Positions 43,526-51,142 of a stretch of DNA of 64,000 nt are shown piece after piece. Numbering within the stretch: the stretch's first letter is position 1; each line of letters begins with the position of its first letter. The DNA comes from Fibrobacter sp. GTDB lineage: Bacteria; Fibrobacterota; Fibrobacteria; Fibrobacterales; Fibrobacteraceae. The notes under the pieces were generated by a model. The model was not told the DNA's origin. It saw nothing but the letters and a program-made list of their open reading frames with translations, and did not search any database. The stretch spans positions 248,001 through 312,000 of the forward strand of contig JAFPWY010000009.1 of the NCBI GenBank assembly GCA_017412605.1. Reading direction: 5' to 3'. Made by a program: the position numbers and the translations under genes.

Positions 43526-43533
43526 CCAATCTA
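43526..43533 (-). promoter_or_regulatory. Promoter-like element of glycosyltransferase operon
   Basis: Minus-strand TAGATTGG then GACT then ATG. The four-base gap and the missing ribosome site parallel the mazG arrangement. Confidence 0.35.
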
Positions 43534-43538
43534 GAAAA

Positions 43539-43565
43539 TTCGCGCCCCCAAGACAGGAGCGCGAA
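43539..43565 (-). terminator. Possible terminator of GLUG lipoprotein gene
   Basis: Arms TTCGCGC and GCGCGAA, 13-base loop, with AATTTT following on the minus strand. The loop is long and the T-run short, so efficiency is uncertain. Confidence 0.45.
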
Positions 43566-43595
43566 CATTCAATTTCTAGAATCTATCGGTAAAGA

Positions 43596-45023
43596 CTAGT
43601 TCATCCAGGTGAAGAACGGGAAACCGGCGTACTTGCCGGCATCCATAGCCCACACAGCCTCGACACCATTGAGTAGCGCGAGGAAGTCAGCAGTCTTCAT
43701 GGCCTCGGAAGCCTCGCCTAATTCCGCAACCGGAGCAACCTTGGTTGCGGCGTCGTAGTAGACAGACGTTGTTTCCGAAGTAGACAGGTGAGCACCGGCA
43801 ACGGAACCCGCATTAGCAATCGGCGAAACGACACCGGCATTGTAGGCTGCGGTAATCTTGCAGGTTTCAGCCTTGCCGATAAGGCCGCCGACATTGGTGC
43901 TACCTTCAGCCGTAATCTGTCCCTGGTTAAACGCATTCTTCATGGAAGCATCGGTCACAAACTTTCCGGCAATACCGCCGACACCGATAGCCGTCTTGGC
44001 GGTCACAGCGCCCACATTATAGACCTGTTCCAGCACAGCGGAATTCGAGCCCACGGCCACAACGCCACCGACAGAGCTCATGTTGTTGTCTTCGCCAGTA
44101 ATGGCGCCTTCGTTACCGGACTGTTTCACAGTCGCTTCCGAAGCCTTGGCCACAACACCGGCCACATCCTGCGTTCCGGCGATGTTACCCTTGTTTACGC
44201 AAAGTTCAACAGTGCTCTTCATCGAAAGCGTCGCCACACATCCTGCTACAGTCGTCTTTCCCGTCACTGCGGCTCCGTTATTCGCGCTCTTGATTGTCGA
44301 GGAAATCGCCGTCGCGATGACACCACCGACAGTACCGGTTCCGCTAACCGTTCCGGACACGGACGCCGTTTCAACATTGCCTTTACTGATGCTTCCGCCC
44401 AGGCCGCCAACGAAGTCGGCACCCTGCAATGTTCCCGACACAGAGACATTTGCAATTTCTGCATTTTCGGCCTTGCCGAACAGGATTCCCACGTAGGACC
44501 CGGCCTTGATCGAAGCGCCGTCCACCTTGACATTCTTGATTTTGGCTCCGCTGATATAGCCAAACAGACCGGAGAACGAAGCCGTATCGTCAATGGAAAG
44601 ACCCTTGATGGTATGGTCGCCACCATCGAAGATACCGCCAAACGTGCGGTTGCTCTGTCCCTTCACACAACCGATCGGGGTCCAATTCTTGCTCAGCGAA
44701 ACATCGGCTGTCAGCTTGAAAGCGACACCGTTGAAATTCACCGCTTGGTTGTTGACCTCGTTCGCCAAGGTCAAAATATCTTCCTCGTTCTTCAGTTCGT
44801 AAGGATTCGCTTCCGTACCCTCGCCCGTCCACAACTTGGAGGGATCGTTAGGTAAAATCCATTCTATCGAAGAGGACAAATTGCTCGGATCCTGGCTTCC
44901 ACTGGATTCCGGATTTTCGGGATTGTCTCCGTTACCGGATCCACCGCCCGTAGAACTATCGTCGCCGCATGCGGCCAAGGCAAACGCCATAGTCGCCAAC
45001 ACAAACCATTTTTTAAGATTCAT
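43596..45023 (-). CDS. GLUG-repeat surface lipoprotein
   Basis: A 475-residue lipoprotein. The signal ends in the lipobox LAAC, followed by a Gly/Ser/Asn/Pro/Glu linker (GDDSSTGGGSGNGDNPENPE) to keep the body clear of the membrane. After an IWTGEGTEANPYELKNEEDIL-like lead-in, the chain consists of repeated GLUG-type strands (SGLFGYISG, VGILFGKAENAEIANVSVSG, VGGLGGSISKGNVETASVSG) that should form a right-handed beta-helix. Such proteins are adhesive or carbohydrate-associated; ligand unknown. ATG 45023 is preferred over 45116 because it opens directly on the signal peptide. It is monocistronic, with an AT-rich promoter region at 45060-45100. Confidence 0.85.
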   Translation of the reverse strand: MNLKKWFVLATMAFALAACGDDSSTGGGSGNGDNPENPESSGSQDPSNLSSSIEWILPNDPSKLWTGEGTEANPYELKNEEDILTLANEVNNQAVNFNGVAFKLTADVSLSKNWTPIGCVKGQSNRTFGGIFDGGDHTIKGLSIDDTASFSGLFGYISGAKIKNVKVDGASIKAGSYVGILFGKAENAEIANVSVSGTLQGADFVGGLGGSISKGNVETASVSGTVSGTGTVGGVIATAISSTIKSANNGAAVTGKTTVAGCVATLSMKSTVELCVNKGNIAGTQDVAGVVAKASEATVKQSGNEGAITGEDNNMSSVGGVVAVGSNSAVLEQVYNVGAVTAKTAIGVGGIAGKFVTDASMKNAFNQGQITAEGSTNVGGLIGKAETCKITAAYNAGVVSPIANAGSVAGAHLSTSETTSVYYDAATKVAPVAELGEASEAMKTADFLALLNGVEAVWAMDAGKYAGFPFFTWMN

Positions 45024-45181
45024 ACTTACCACCCAAGAATAACACCGATGTTGTATTTGTGATTCGTTTTTATCAATATATATTAAGTTTGCCCCATAAT
45101 CCACAGCAAACGCCATAAAATGGCCACGTTAAGAAAATTTTGCGGGGTATACGTCGCATTCCCGCCCAATAGGACGTCCGT

Positions 45182-46174
45182 CTAACGCTTTTCGCGGATT
45201 CGCTTGTAAATGGCGTCCGCCTTTTCGTCATCCCCGGCGTTGGAATACACGTGGCCGACGTTTTCAGCACCGATGCGGCCCTGGGAGTTCCCGGCAAGCC
45301 AGGCCTTCATGTAGCAGTCCAGGGCCTCGTCATAGCGCTTCTGCGAGAAGTAAATTTGTCCAAGGTCCACGTTCAGGTCTCCCAGCCCCTTCTTGTGGCG
45401 TAGGCCCTCCTCCAGGGTAAAGATGGCCATCCAGGGGGAGCCTTCCTTCAAGTACATCTGGGCCAGGTACCTGCGGGCAGATACGTTCTCCGGGTCCATC
45501 AAAATACCGTTTTCCATCTCGTTGAGGGACTGCCGCGTCGAATCCATGCTGCGATAGTAATATGCCATGGTATAGTGCACGTCGGCGCCGGCGGTAGCGG
45601 TCATCTGCAGGGCGTTGCGCAAGGTCTTTATCGCATACTCGTAGTCGCCCAGTTTTTCGTAAACATCGGCAAGCCCGTACCAGGCATCCATGCGGTCCGG
45701 ATTCAAGCGCAGGGCGCTCTCGAAATGCTTCTGTGCAAGAGTCCAGTCGCGGCCCTTCATGTAGCACTCGCCCAGCGCAAAATGCACGTGGTCGTTTTCC
45801 TCGCCCAGTTCCAATGCACGTTTGTAGGCGGCAATCGCCTCGCCCGGATCGCCGGCCAGGTAGTAGATATCGCCCATCAAAAGCCAAGCCTTCACGAACT
45901 TCGGCAACAATTCGACCGTACGCTTGTACGCGACCAGCGCGACCTCCTTGCGGCCCAGCTGCACCAGGGCGTTGCCCAGGTTGAACCAGGCGAAGGGCTC
46001 GTAGCGGCCCTCGTCGATAGCCGCCCTGTAAAGGGGAACGCTCTCCTTGTACTTGCCCTGGTCGTACAGTTCGTTCGCACGGAAGAAATAGTCCTCCGCA
46101 GCGAAAAGCGGAGCAACGCAGAACAGCAACAGCAACGAAAACGCGAGCCTCGAACCTCTAACCTTACTTAACAA
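45182..46174 (-). CDS. TPR-repeat protein of TonB2-type operon
   Basis: A 330-residue exported protein with a signal peptide (LAFSLLLLFCVAPLFAAED) and about eight TPR units (AWFNLGNALVQLGRKEVALVAYKRT, HFALGECYMKGRDWTLAQKHFESALRLNPD and others). TPR proteins are regular last members of TonB2/TtpC-type operons and likely scaffold the complex in the periplasm. TTG 46174 is chosen: AAAGGAG lies 7 bases upstream and the signal peptide then begins at once. The ATG further upstream (46219) would place the start deep in tonB with a long non-signal leader. It overlaps tonB by 11 bases. Confidence 0.82.
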   Translation of the reverse strand: MLSKVRGSRLAFSLLLLFCVAPLFAAEDYFFRANELYDQGKYKESVPLYRAAIDEGRYEPFAWFNLGNALVQLGRKEVALVAYKRTVELLPKFVKAWLLMGDIYYLAGDPGEAIAAYKRALELGEENDHVHFALGECYMKGRDWTLAQKHFESALRLNPDRMDAWYGLADVYEKLGDYEYAIKTLRNALQMTATAGADVHYTMAYYYRSMDSTRQSLNEMENGILMDPENVSARRYLAQMYLKEGSPWMAIFTLEEGLRHKKGLGDLNVDLGQIYFSQKRYDEALDCYMKAWLAGNSQGRIGAENVGHVYSNAGDDEKADAIYKRIREKR

Positions 46175-46817
46175 AGCGGAACTCCTTTGTGGCCTTCTGC
46201 GCCACGGGATATCCGCCAAGCTGAGCGGGACTAAACTTCCACTGGCGAACCGCCTTCAACGCCTCGATTTCGAAACCGTAACCCGGCGGATCCAGCGTCA
46301 TCACCTGGGTCTGCACGACATCGCCATACACGTCGATAACCAAGAGCACCTTCACGTAGCCGGACACGCCCATCTTCTTTGCCTTCTCGGGGAACTTGGG
46401 CTGGATTTCGCGGAGCACCTGGGCCTGTTCGTCCACCTCGCCCGCCTCGTACACCACGTTTTCCATGGAACCTGCGTCCACGACGGCACCATCGCCAGCA
46501 TTGCCACGCGCCAAGGAAAGGTCCATCTGGAAATTCTGGCTGCGGCTCAGTCCCGGATGGCTCGAGATGCGGAACGGGTTCGGGTTCACGACAGTGCGTA
46601 TAATCTTCTGCTTGACTTCCGGCTTCTTCTCGTTCACCAACACCTCGACTTCAGTCAACACCTCGAGCGGTTTTTCCGTCTTGACACCCTTGTCAAAGAA
46701 CAGCGCGTTGATAACGGGAATGGCCAAGAAGAACACCCCGCTGACCACGAAGGAAAGGACCACCGCTATCGGGTAGCGGAAGTACCTAGCCAAGAAATCC
46801 GTGGGGGAAAAGCGCAT
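46164..46817 (-). CDS. tonB: Energy transducer TonB
   Basis: A 217-residue periplasm-spanning protein with one N-terminal membrane helix (AVVLSFVVSGVFFLAIPVI) and a Lys/Glu/Val-rich stalk that is short and without the usual long Pro-Lys run. A TonB C-terminal domain follows (PEKAKKMGVSGYVKVLLVIDVYGDV, ALKAVRQWKFSPAQLGGYPV). It transmits proton motive force from ExbB/ExbD to outer-membrane receptors. Its small size is typical of TonB2-type proteins. It directly follows exbD (adjacent stop and start) and precedes the TPR gene. Confidence 0.9.
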   Translation of the reverse strand: MRFSPTDFLARYFRYPIAVVLSFVVSGVFFLAIPVINALFFDKGVKTEKPLEVLTEVEVLVNEKKPEVKQKIIRTVVNPNPFRISSHPGLSRSQNFQMDLSLARGNAGDGAVVDAGSMENVVYEAGEVDEQAQVLREIQPKFPEKAKKMGVSGYVKVLLVIDVYGDVVQTQVMTLDPPGYGFEIEALKAVRQWKFSPAQLGGYPVAQKATKEFRFVK

Positions 46818-47222
46818 TTATTCTTCCTTGTTCGCCGAAATAGAAACCTTGCGGACCTTCGCCAGGTTGCATTCGTCCAGAACATCTACCACACGGCCCG
46901 AAGGGGCGTCACGGTCGGACACGATAATCACGGGGCGGTCAGGCGCCTCCGCCGTCATCTGGCGAAGGACCGTCTGCAGCGTGGAAAGGTTCACCTGCGT
47001 CTCGTTGATATGGATAGTCCCCTGACGGGTAATCCCGATCAAGATGCTCTCCTTGGCGAGATCCTTCGCGGAACTCGCCTTCGGCTTGGTCACGTCCACG
47101 CCGGTCTCGCGGGTAAACGTCGAGGTGACGACAAAGAAGATAAGCAGGATGAACACCATGTCCAACATCGGGGACACGTCAATTCCGCCAGCCTCCCTGT
47201 TCCTTTTGCGAATAAAACTCAT
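46818..47222 (-). CDS. exbD: Biopolymer transport protein ExbD/TolR
   Basis: A 134-residue protein with one membrane helix near the N-terminus containing the essential proton-path Asp (DVSPMLDMVFILLIFFVVTSTF). The periplasmic domain begins ETGVDVTKPKASSA and continues with IGITRQGTIHINETQV and VIIVSDRDAPSGRVVDVLD, as in ExbD. Together with ExbB it forms the stator that energises TonB. Its start overlaps the exbB stop by four bases. Confidence 0.93.
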   Translation of the reverse strand: MSFIRKRNREAGGIDVSPMLDMVFILLIFFVVTSTFTRETGVDVTKPKASSAKDLAKESILIGITRQGTIHINETQVNLSTLQTVLRQMTAEAPDRPVIIVSDRDAPSGRVVDVLDECNLAKVRKVSISANKEE

Positions 47223-47878
47223 TGTACCTCCCTGGTGCCGTCAGCAAGCACCGCATCGGGTCCGAAATACCTGGATTCAAACCGGAGCGCCTCGCTCCAC
47301 GCATGGTCCTCGACCTTTTCCACCTTGTTCATCAAAAAATTGTACGCGAGCATCAGCGGGAAGGCGACAAGCAATCCCGCCTGAGTCGTAAGCAGAGCCT
47401 CGGAAATGCCATCGGCCAAAAGCACCGGGTTTCCAAATCCGAAAAGCTGGATAGTCTCGAAAGTATGCACCATACCCGAAACCGTACCCAGAAGTCCAAG
47501 CATCGGGGCAATGGCAGCACATGTAGAAATCGTCTTGAGCGAACGGGACAGCCGTAGCGAAATATCGTGGCGCGTCGCATCCATGGCGTTACGCACGGCG
47601 ACAGGCCCTTCGCTGCGGTGCTTGCGGATATCCTCGACAAGGGCAAGGAAGTAACCGAAACGGCGCTTGCTCAGACGCTTGACAGCCTCGTCCTCGCCCA
47701 CCTTCTCGAGGTCCTTCCAGAAAGCCGATGAAGACTTTCCCTTCAGCATGAAGTAGAAGCCATAACGTTCAATCATCATAAACCAGCCGAACCACCCCAA
47801 CAAGAATATCGGGGCGAGGACCCAGCCACCACGCGTGACTGTTCCCAGGGCAGTCTCGATGACAGAATATTCGGTCAT
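47219..47878 (-). CDS. exbB: ExbB/TolQ-family proton channel, short form
   Basis: A 219-residue inner-membrane protein with three helices: the first near residues 16-36 (GWVLAPIFLLGWFGWFMMIERYGF), then the conserved pair LKTISTCAAIAPMLGLLGTVSGMVHTFE and GISEALLTTQAGLLVAFPLMLAYNFL. These are the MotA/TolQ/ExbB channel helices. It lacks the extra N-terminal domain of the following gene product, so the operon codes for two different ExbB-type subunits, as in Vibrio TonB2 loci. The start overlaps the upstream gene by one base. Confidence 0.92.
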   Translation of the reverse strand: MTEYSVIETALGTVTRGGWVLAPIFLLGWFGWFMMIERYGFYFMLKGKSSSAFWKDLEKVGEDEAVKRLSKRRFGYFLALVEDIRKHRSEGPVAVRNAMDATRHDISLRLSRSLKTISTCAAIAPMLGLLGTVSGMVHTFETIQLFGFGNPVLLADGISEALLTTQAGLLVAFPLMLAYNFLMNKVEKVEDHAWSEALRFESRYFGPDAVLADGTREVQ

Positions 47879-49380
47879 CAGCGTTCCTTGATCCAGATGG
47901 CGTTCAACACGGCAAGGCCGGCCTTTTCCATACGGCCGCGCAGCGCATCGGCACGGTTCACCAAGAACGTATGCAGCAGCTGCAGCGGAATAGCCACGAT
48001 GAGGCCCGCTTCCGTCGTCACCAAGGCGATGGAAATACCGCCAGCCAAAAGTTTCGGGTCGCTCGTTCCGTGCATCGTAATCACGTCGAAGAGTTCGATC
48101 ATACCCATCACGGTACCCAAGAGACCGAGCAACGGAGCGGTCGCCGCAAACACGGAAATCCAGGAGAGAGCCTTCTCGATTTTCGGGACTTCGCCCGCAA
48201 AGAGTTCCTCGAGGCCCTTTTCGGCACTGGCTCGGCTCGGATAATTCTTAAGCAGGGCTGTACGGAGCACCTTGCCCACGGCTCCCCTCGCCGTCTTCGC
48301 CTGCTTGCGAGCTTCGTCCACATCACCAGCGGCAAGCGCCTTAAGCGCACGCCTGGCCGACATTCCACCAAAACTCATAATCATGAGCATCACGAAGCGC
48401 CACAGCACGATCAGGACGCCCAGCACAAAAATGGCGACAATCGGGTACATCAAGATGCCGCCATCCTTGAAGAACTGGACCAAATCCTCCTTCCAGCTCT
48501 TTTCCTGGTGGCTTGCAATCTCGGAAGAAAGTTCAGTGCTCAACAGCACGTCCACGGGAGCCATCACGTAGGCGGAGTCCGCAGCGGCGGCAAACGCCTT
48601 CGCCACCTGCCCCTTGACATCCGTACCCAGGTTTTCCTGCCAGCTGTAAGTACGGCTCTTTTCACCGGCAACCGGGAGCATCAATGCCGACGGGTGGAAT
48701 CCGTTGATATCCGTGACAGTCGCCATCTGCATCGCATAAAGGCCGCCGAGTCGCATGCGGTCACCCTCGGCCACCGCCGTACCGAACAGGAGTTCGGCCT
48801 TCTCGTAGCGGACTTCACGCGTGAAGTCGAGTTCGGACTGGGCCACGGCGAACACGGAACGGGCAATGCGGAGCGGATCATCGCGGTACAGGCCCATTTC
48901 CTTCTTGACCTTGTTCATCGCCTCGGTACGTTCCGGCTGCTTGAAGGGCACGCCCTGTTCCTGGAACTTGGCAAGCGTTTCCAAACGTTCAGGCCCGACA
49001 GCCAAAGAAAGGTATTCGGAGCGGGCCGTCTCAGCCTGCTGCTTGATTTGCGCAAGGTCCTCACGGGCAACACGCACGTCTTCGAACAGGCGGGCGCGTT
49101 CCGACATCAGGGCGTCTACCTTTTCCTTGCTTTCCTGGTACCTTTCGTTAAACAGTTCGCGTTCCTGGTTGGCAGCTTCCCTGTCCTTCCAGCGGGCAGC
49201 GACTGCCATGTCGCGCTTCTTGCGGGCTTCTTCGAGGTCAGCCTTCGCACTGTTCAGTTCGGCACGCTTCTTGACTGCGTCAATATCGTTTTTCTGCTGC
49301 GCAAAAGAAATGGAGGGAGCGACAAACAATCCCAGTACAATCGCAGCGACTGCAGCAAATTTCATTTCGGAGAGTTTCAT
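47878..49380 (-). CDS. Long ExbB-like protein with periplasmic coiled coil (TtpC-like)
   Basis: A 500-residue protein: signal peptide (cleavage near SFAQQ), a ~110-residue coiled coil (KADLEEARKKRDMAVAARWK, ERARLFEDVRVAREDLAQIKQ) and a periplasmic domain up to ~285. The C-terminal MotA/TolQ/ExbB channel has ILMYPIVAIFVLGVLIVLWRFVMLMI, ISVFAATAPLLGLLGTVMGMIELFDV and GGISIALVTTEAGLIVAIPLQLL. This is the architecture of TtpC, the fourth component of TonB2 systems in Vibrio and relatives. It likely extends the energy-transfer machinery into the periplasm. It follows the DUF3450 gene with no gap. Confidence 0.88.
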   Translation of the reverse strand: MKLSEMKFAAVAAIVLGLFVAPSISFAQQKNDIDAVKKRAELNSAKADLEEARKKRDMAVAARWKDREAANQERELFNERYQESKEKVDALMSERARLFEDVRVAREDLAQIKQQAETARSEYLSLAVGPERLETLAKFQEQGVPFKQPERTEAMNKVKKEMGLYRDDPLRIARSVFAVAQSELDFTREVRYEKAELLFGTAVAEGDRMRLGGLYAMQMATVTDINGFHPSALMLPVAGEKSRTYSWQENLGTDVKGQVAKAFAAAADSAYVMAPVDVLLSTELSSEIASHQEKSWKEDLVQFFKDGGILMYPIVAIFVLGVLIVLWRFVMLMIMSFGGMSARRALKALAAGDVDEARKQAKTARGAVGKVLRTALLKNYPSRASAEKGLEELFAGEVPKIEKALSWISVFAATAPLLGLLGTVMGMIELFDVITMHGTSDPKLLAGGISIALVTTEAGLIVAIPLQLLHTFLVNRADALRGRMEKAGLAVLNAIWIKER

Positions 49381-50175
49381 TTACTTGCCCTCCTTAGGAA
49401 TGGAGACTGGAATGGAGACAAGCCTCGGAGCTGTCTTCCCTTCGGCCACCTTCATCACGTCCTTGAGAGCCGTTCTCATGGCAAAATCATCCGAGACATT
49501 GTTCCAGACAAAACCGCCGTCCGCAGTCCTCGACAGCCACAGCACGTCGTTGCCGTCGTTGCTCATGAACACCGAGGAAACCGCGCCATAGCGGAGGAAT
49601 GTTCCCGGCACGTTGCGGGCGTTCACCTGAAGGAAGCCCTTGTACACTTCCGTCGTGTAACCTAGCCGGATACGGTCGTAAAAGATTTCAAGAGTGCGGT
49701 TGATTGCGTCGTCGGCATTCACGAACCCCTTGGAGAGCTGTTCGGCAATCTCGTGAATGCTCTTGACCACCTCTTCGTTCTTGTAGGGGAAGTCGGACTC
49801 AAACGCCGGAGCGAGGGAATCGATAACCTTGGCGAGCGATTCCTGATACTTCTGCTTGCGGCTTTCGTACCAGTGGATAGTCCCGGAGGTCTTCTGGCGG
49901 GCGTCATCCAGGTTCTTGATTTCAGCCTTGAGCGAATCGATTTCGGCAAGCAGGGCCTTGTTCTGGGCAGAGAGCGCCTGCACCTTCTTGCGGCCCACCT
50001 CGATGAATTCCGCGTGACGTTTCTTTTCGGCATCGTGGAGGCTCTTCTCGCGGGACGTTTCCAGCTCGACAGCCTTTATCTGCCGACGAATAATTTCTAC
50101 GGTTTCCTGCGCAAAAGCAAAAACGCTGCTTAGGCACAAGCAGAGAAACAGTTTTTGGACAATGTGAAATTTCAT
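49381..50175 (-). CDS. DUF3450-family periplasmic coiled-coil protein
   Basis: A 264-residue exported protein (signal peptide to about FAFAQE, residue 23). The first half is a continuous coiled coil (KALLAEIDSLKAEIKNLDDARQK). The second half is a mixed domain with FDRIRLGYTTEVYKGFLQVNARNVPGTFLRYGAVSSVF, a region typical of DUF3450. These proteins regularly head TtpC-type TonB operons. Its role is not known; it probably pairs with the coiled coil of the long ExbB. The ankyrin gene ends 84 bases upstream and has its own terminator, so this gene likely opens the operon. Confidence 0.88.
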   Translation of the reverse strand: MKFHIVQKLFLCLCLSSVFAFAQETVEIIRRQIKAVELETSREKSLHDAEKKRHAEFIEVGRKKVQALSAQNKALLAEIDSLKAEIKNLDDARQKTSGTIHWYESRKQKYQESLAKVIDSLAPAFESDFPYKNEEVVKSIHEIAEQLSKGFVNADDAINRTLEIFYDRIRLGYTTEVYKGFLQVNARNVPGTFLRYGAVSSVFMSNDGNDVLWLSRTADGGFVWNNVSDDFAMRTALKDVMKVAEGKTAPRLVSIPVSIPKEGK

Positions 50176-50195
50176 AGTGCGAAAAATACAAAAAG

Positions 50196-50220
50196 AACCT
50201 CGGCCAAAAAAGCCGAGGTT
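50196..50220 (-). terminator. Terminator of ankyrin lipoprotein gene
   Basis: Arms AACCTCGGC and GCCGAGGTT (9 bases), 7-base A/T loop, then CTTTTTGTATTTTT on the minus strand. Confidence 0.85.
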
Positions 50221-50259
50221 TCAAAAAAGCAACGTTATCTTTGTAAATAAAGAAAATTA

Positions 50260-50994
50260 TTACTTAGAATCCTTGAAATACTTCGGAGTATTCTTGCCGC
50301 CGCGCTTCTTGAGTTCCTTAATCAGGCGCGGATAGCCTTCGTTGGTCGCCCAGTCAAGCACAGAATAGCCCTGACCGCACTTGGCGTTCACATCGGCACC
50401 CTTGTCCAGCAGGAACACCATCGCGTCGTAGTTACCACTCTTGACAGTCCAATGGAGAGGCAGGTAGCCATCCGGGCCACGGACATCGAGCGGAGCACCC
50501 GCGTTGGCAAGCATTTCGAGCATATCAACATTGCCACGCTTAGCAGCAATCAGAACGGCGCTGCTCAAGCCGGCCGGGTCGGCACCTTCCTTCTTCAGCT
50601 GATCGAGAAGGATAGAAACCACTTCCTTGTTACCCATCATGACGGCGTTGTCGATAACCGCTTCGCCGTTGCTGTTGCGGACATCGGCCTTGGCGCCATG
50701 AGCGAACAGGTAGTTGAGCGACATGATGTTGCCCTTGTTCGCGGCGATAGCCACGGCATTGTTGCCATTGTCGGCAGCAGCGTCAATTTCGAACGAAGCC
50801 TGAAGGAACAACGTCATCTTTGCTGTATCGCCATTTGCAGCATAGGATACAAACTGGTTAGGCGTGAAGGGAATTTTCCTCTTGGTCAGTTCCTTGCGCA
50901 CGGATTGCGGGTTATTCGGGTCCATCTTGTCATCGCATGCGGTCATACCGAGCAACAGGCTCAAAGCAAAAATGCCAACTAATTGTTTCTTCAT
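50260..50994 (-). CDS. Ankyrin-repeat lipoprotein
   Basis: A 244-residue protein with a lipoprotein signal ending MTAC. The body (residues ~50-230) is five to six ankyrin repeats: FVSYAANGDTAKMTLFLQAS, NAVAIAANKGNIMSLNYLFAHGAKADV, AVIDNAVMMGNKEVVSILLDQL, AVLIAAKRGNVDMLEMLANAGAPLDV, PLHWTVKSGNYDAMVFLLDKGADVNA. Periplasmic ankyrin lipoproteins are protein-binding scaffolds, often tied to oxidative stress or inhibitor functions. It is a single gene. A TAGATTTA element and TGGAGC site precede the ATG. Confidence 0.88.
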   Translation of the reverse strand: MKKQLVGIFALSLLLGMTACDDKMDPNNPQSVRKELTKRKIPFTPNQFVSYAANGDTAKMTLFLQASFEIDAAADNGNNAVAIAANKGNIMSLNYLFAHGAKADVRNSNGEAVIDNAVMMGNKEVVSILLDQLKKEGADPAGLSSAVLIAAKRGNVDMLEMLANAGAPLDVRGPDGYLPLHWTVKSGNYDAMVFLLDKGADVNAKCGQGYSVLDWATNEGYPRLIKELKKRGGKNTPKYFKDSK

Positions 50995-51142
50995 ATCAGC
51001 TCCAGAAGAATGGTTGTTATAAATCTAATGCTAAAACTACACTTTTTTTTCGGGAAATCGTACAGAAAAAAACAATTTACACCAAATTCTTTTTTCCGGT
51101 CCTTGCAAAAGTTGCCCACCCGTCGCCTTTGTTTACGAAAGT

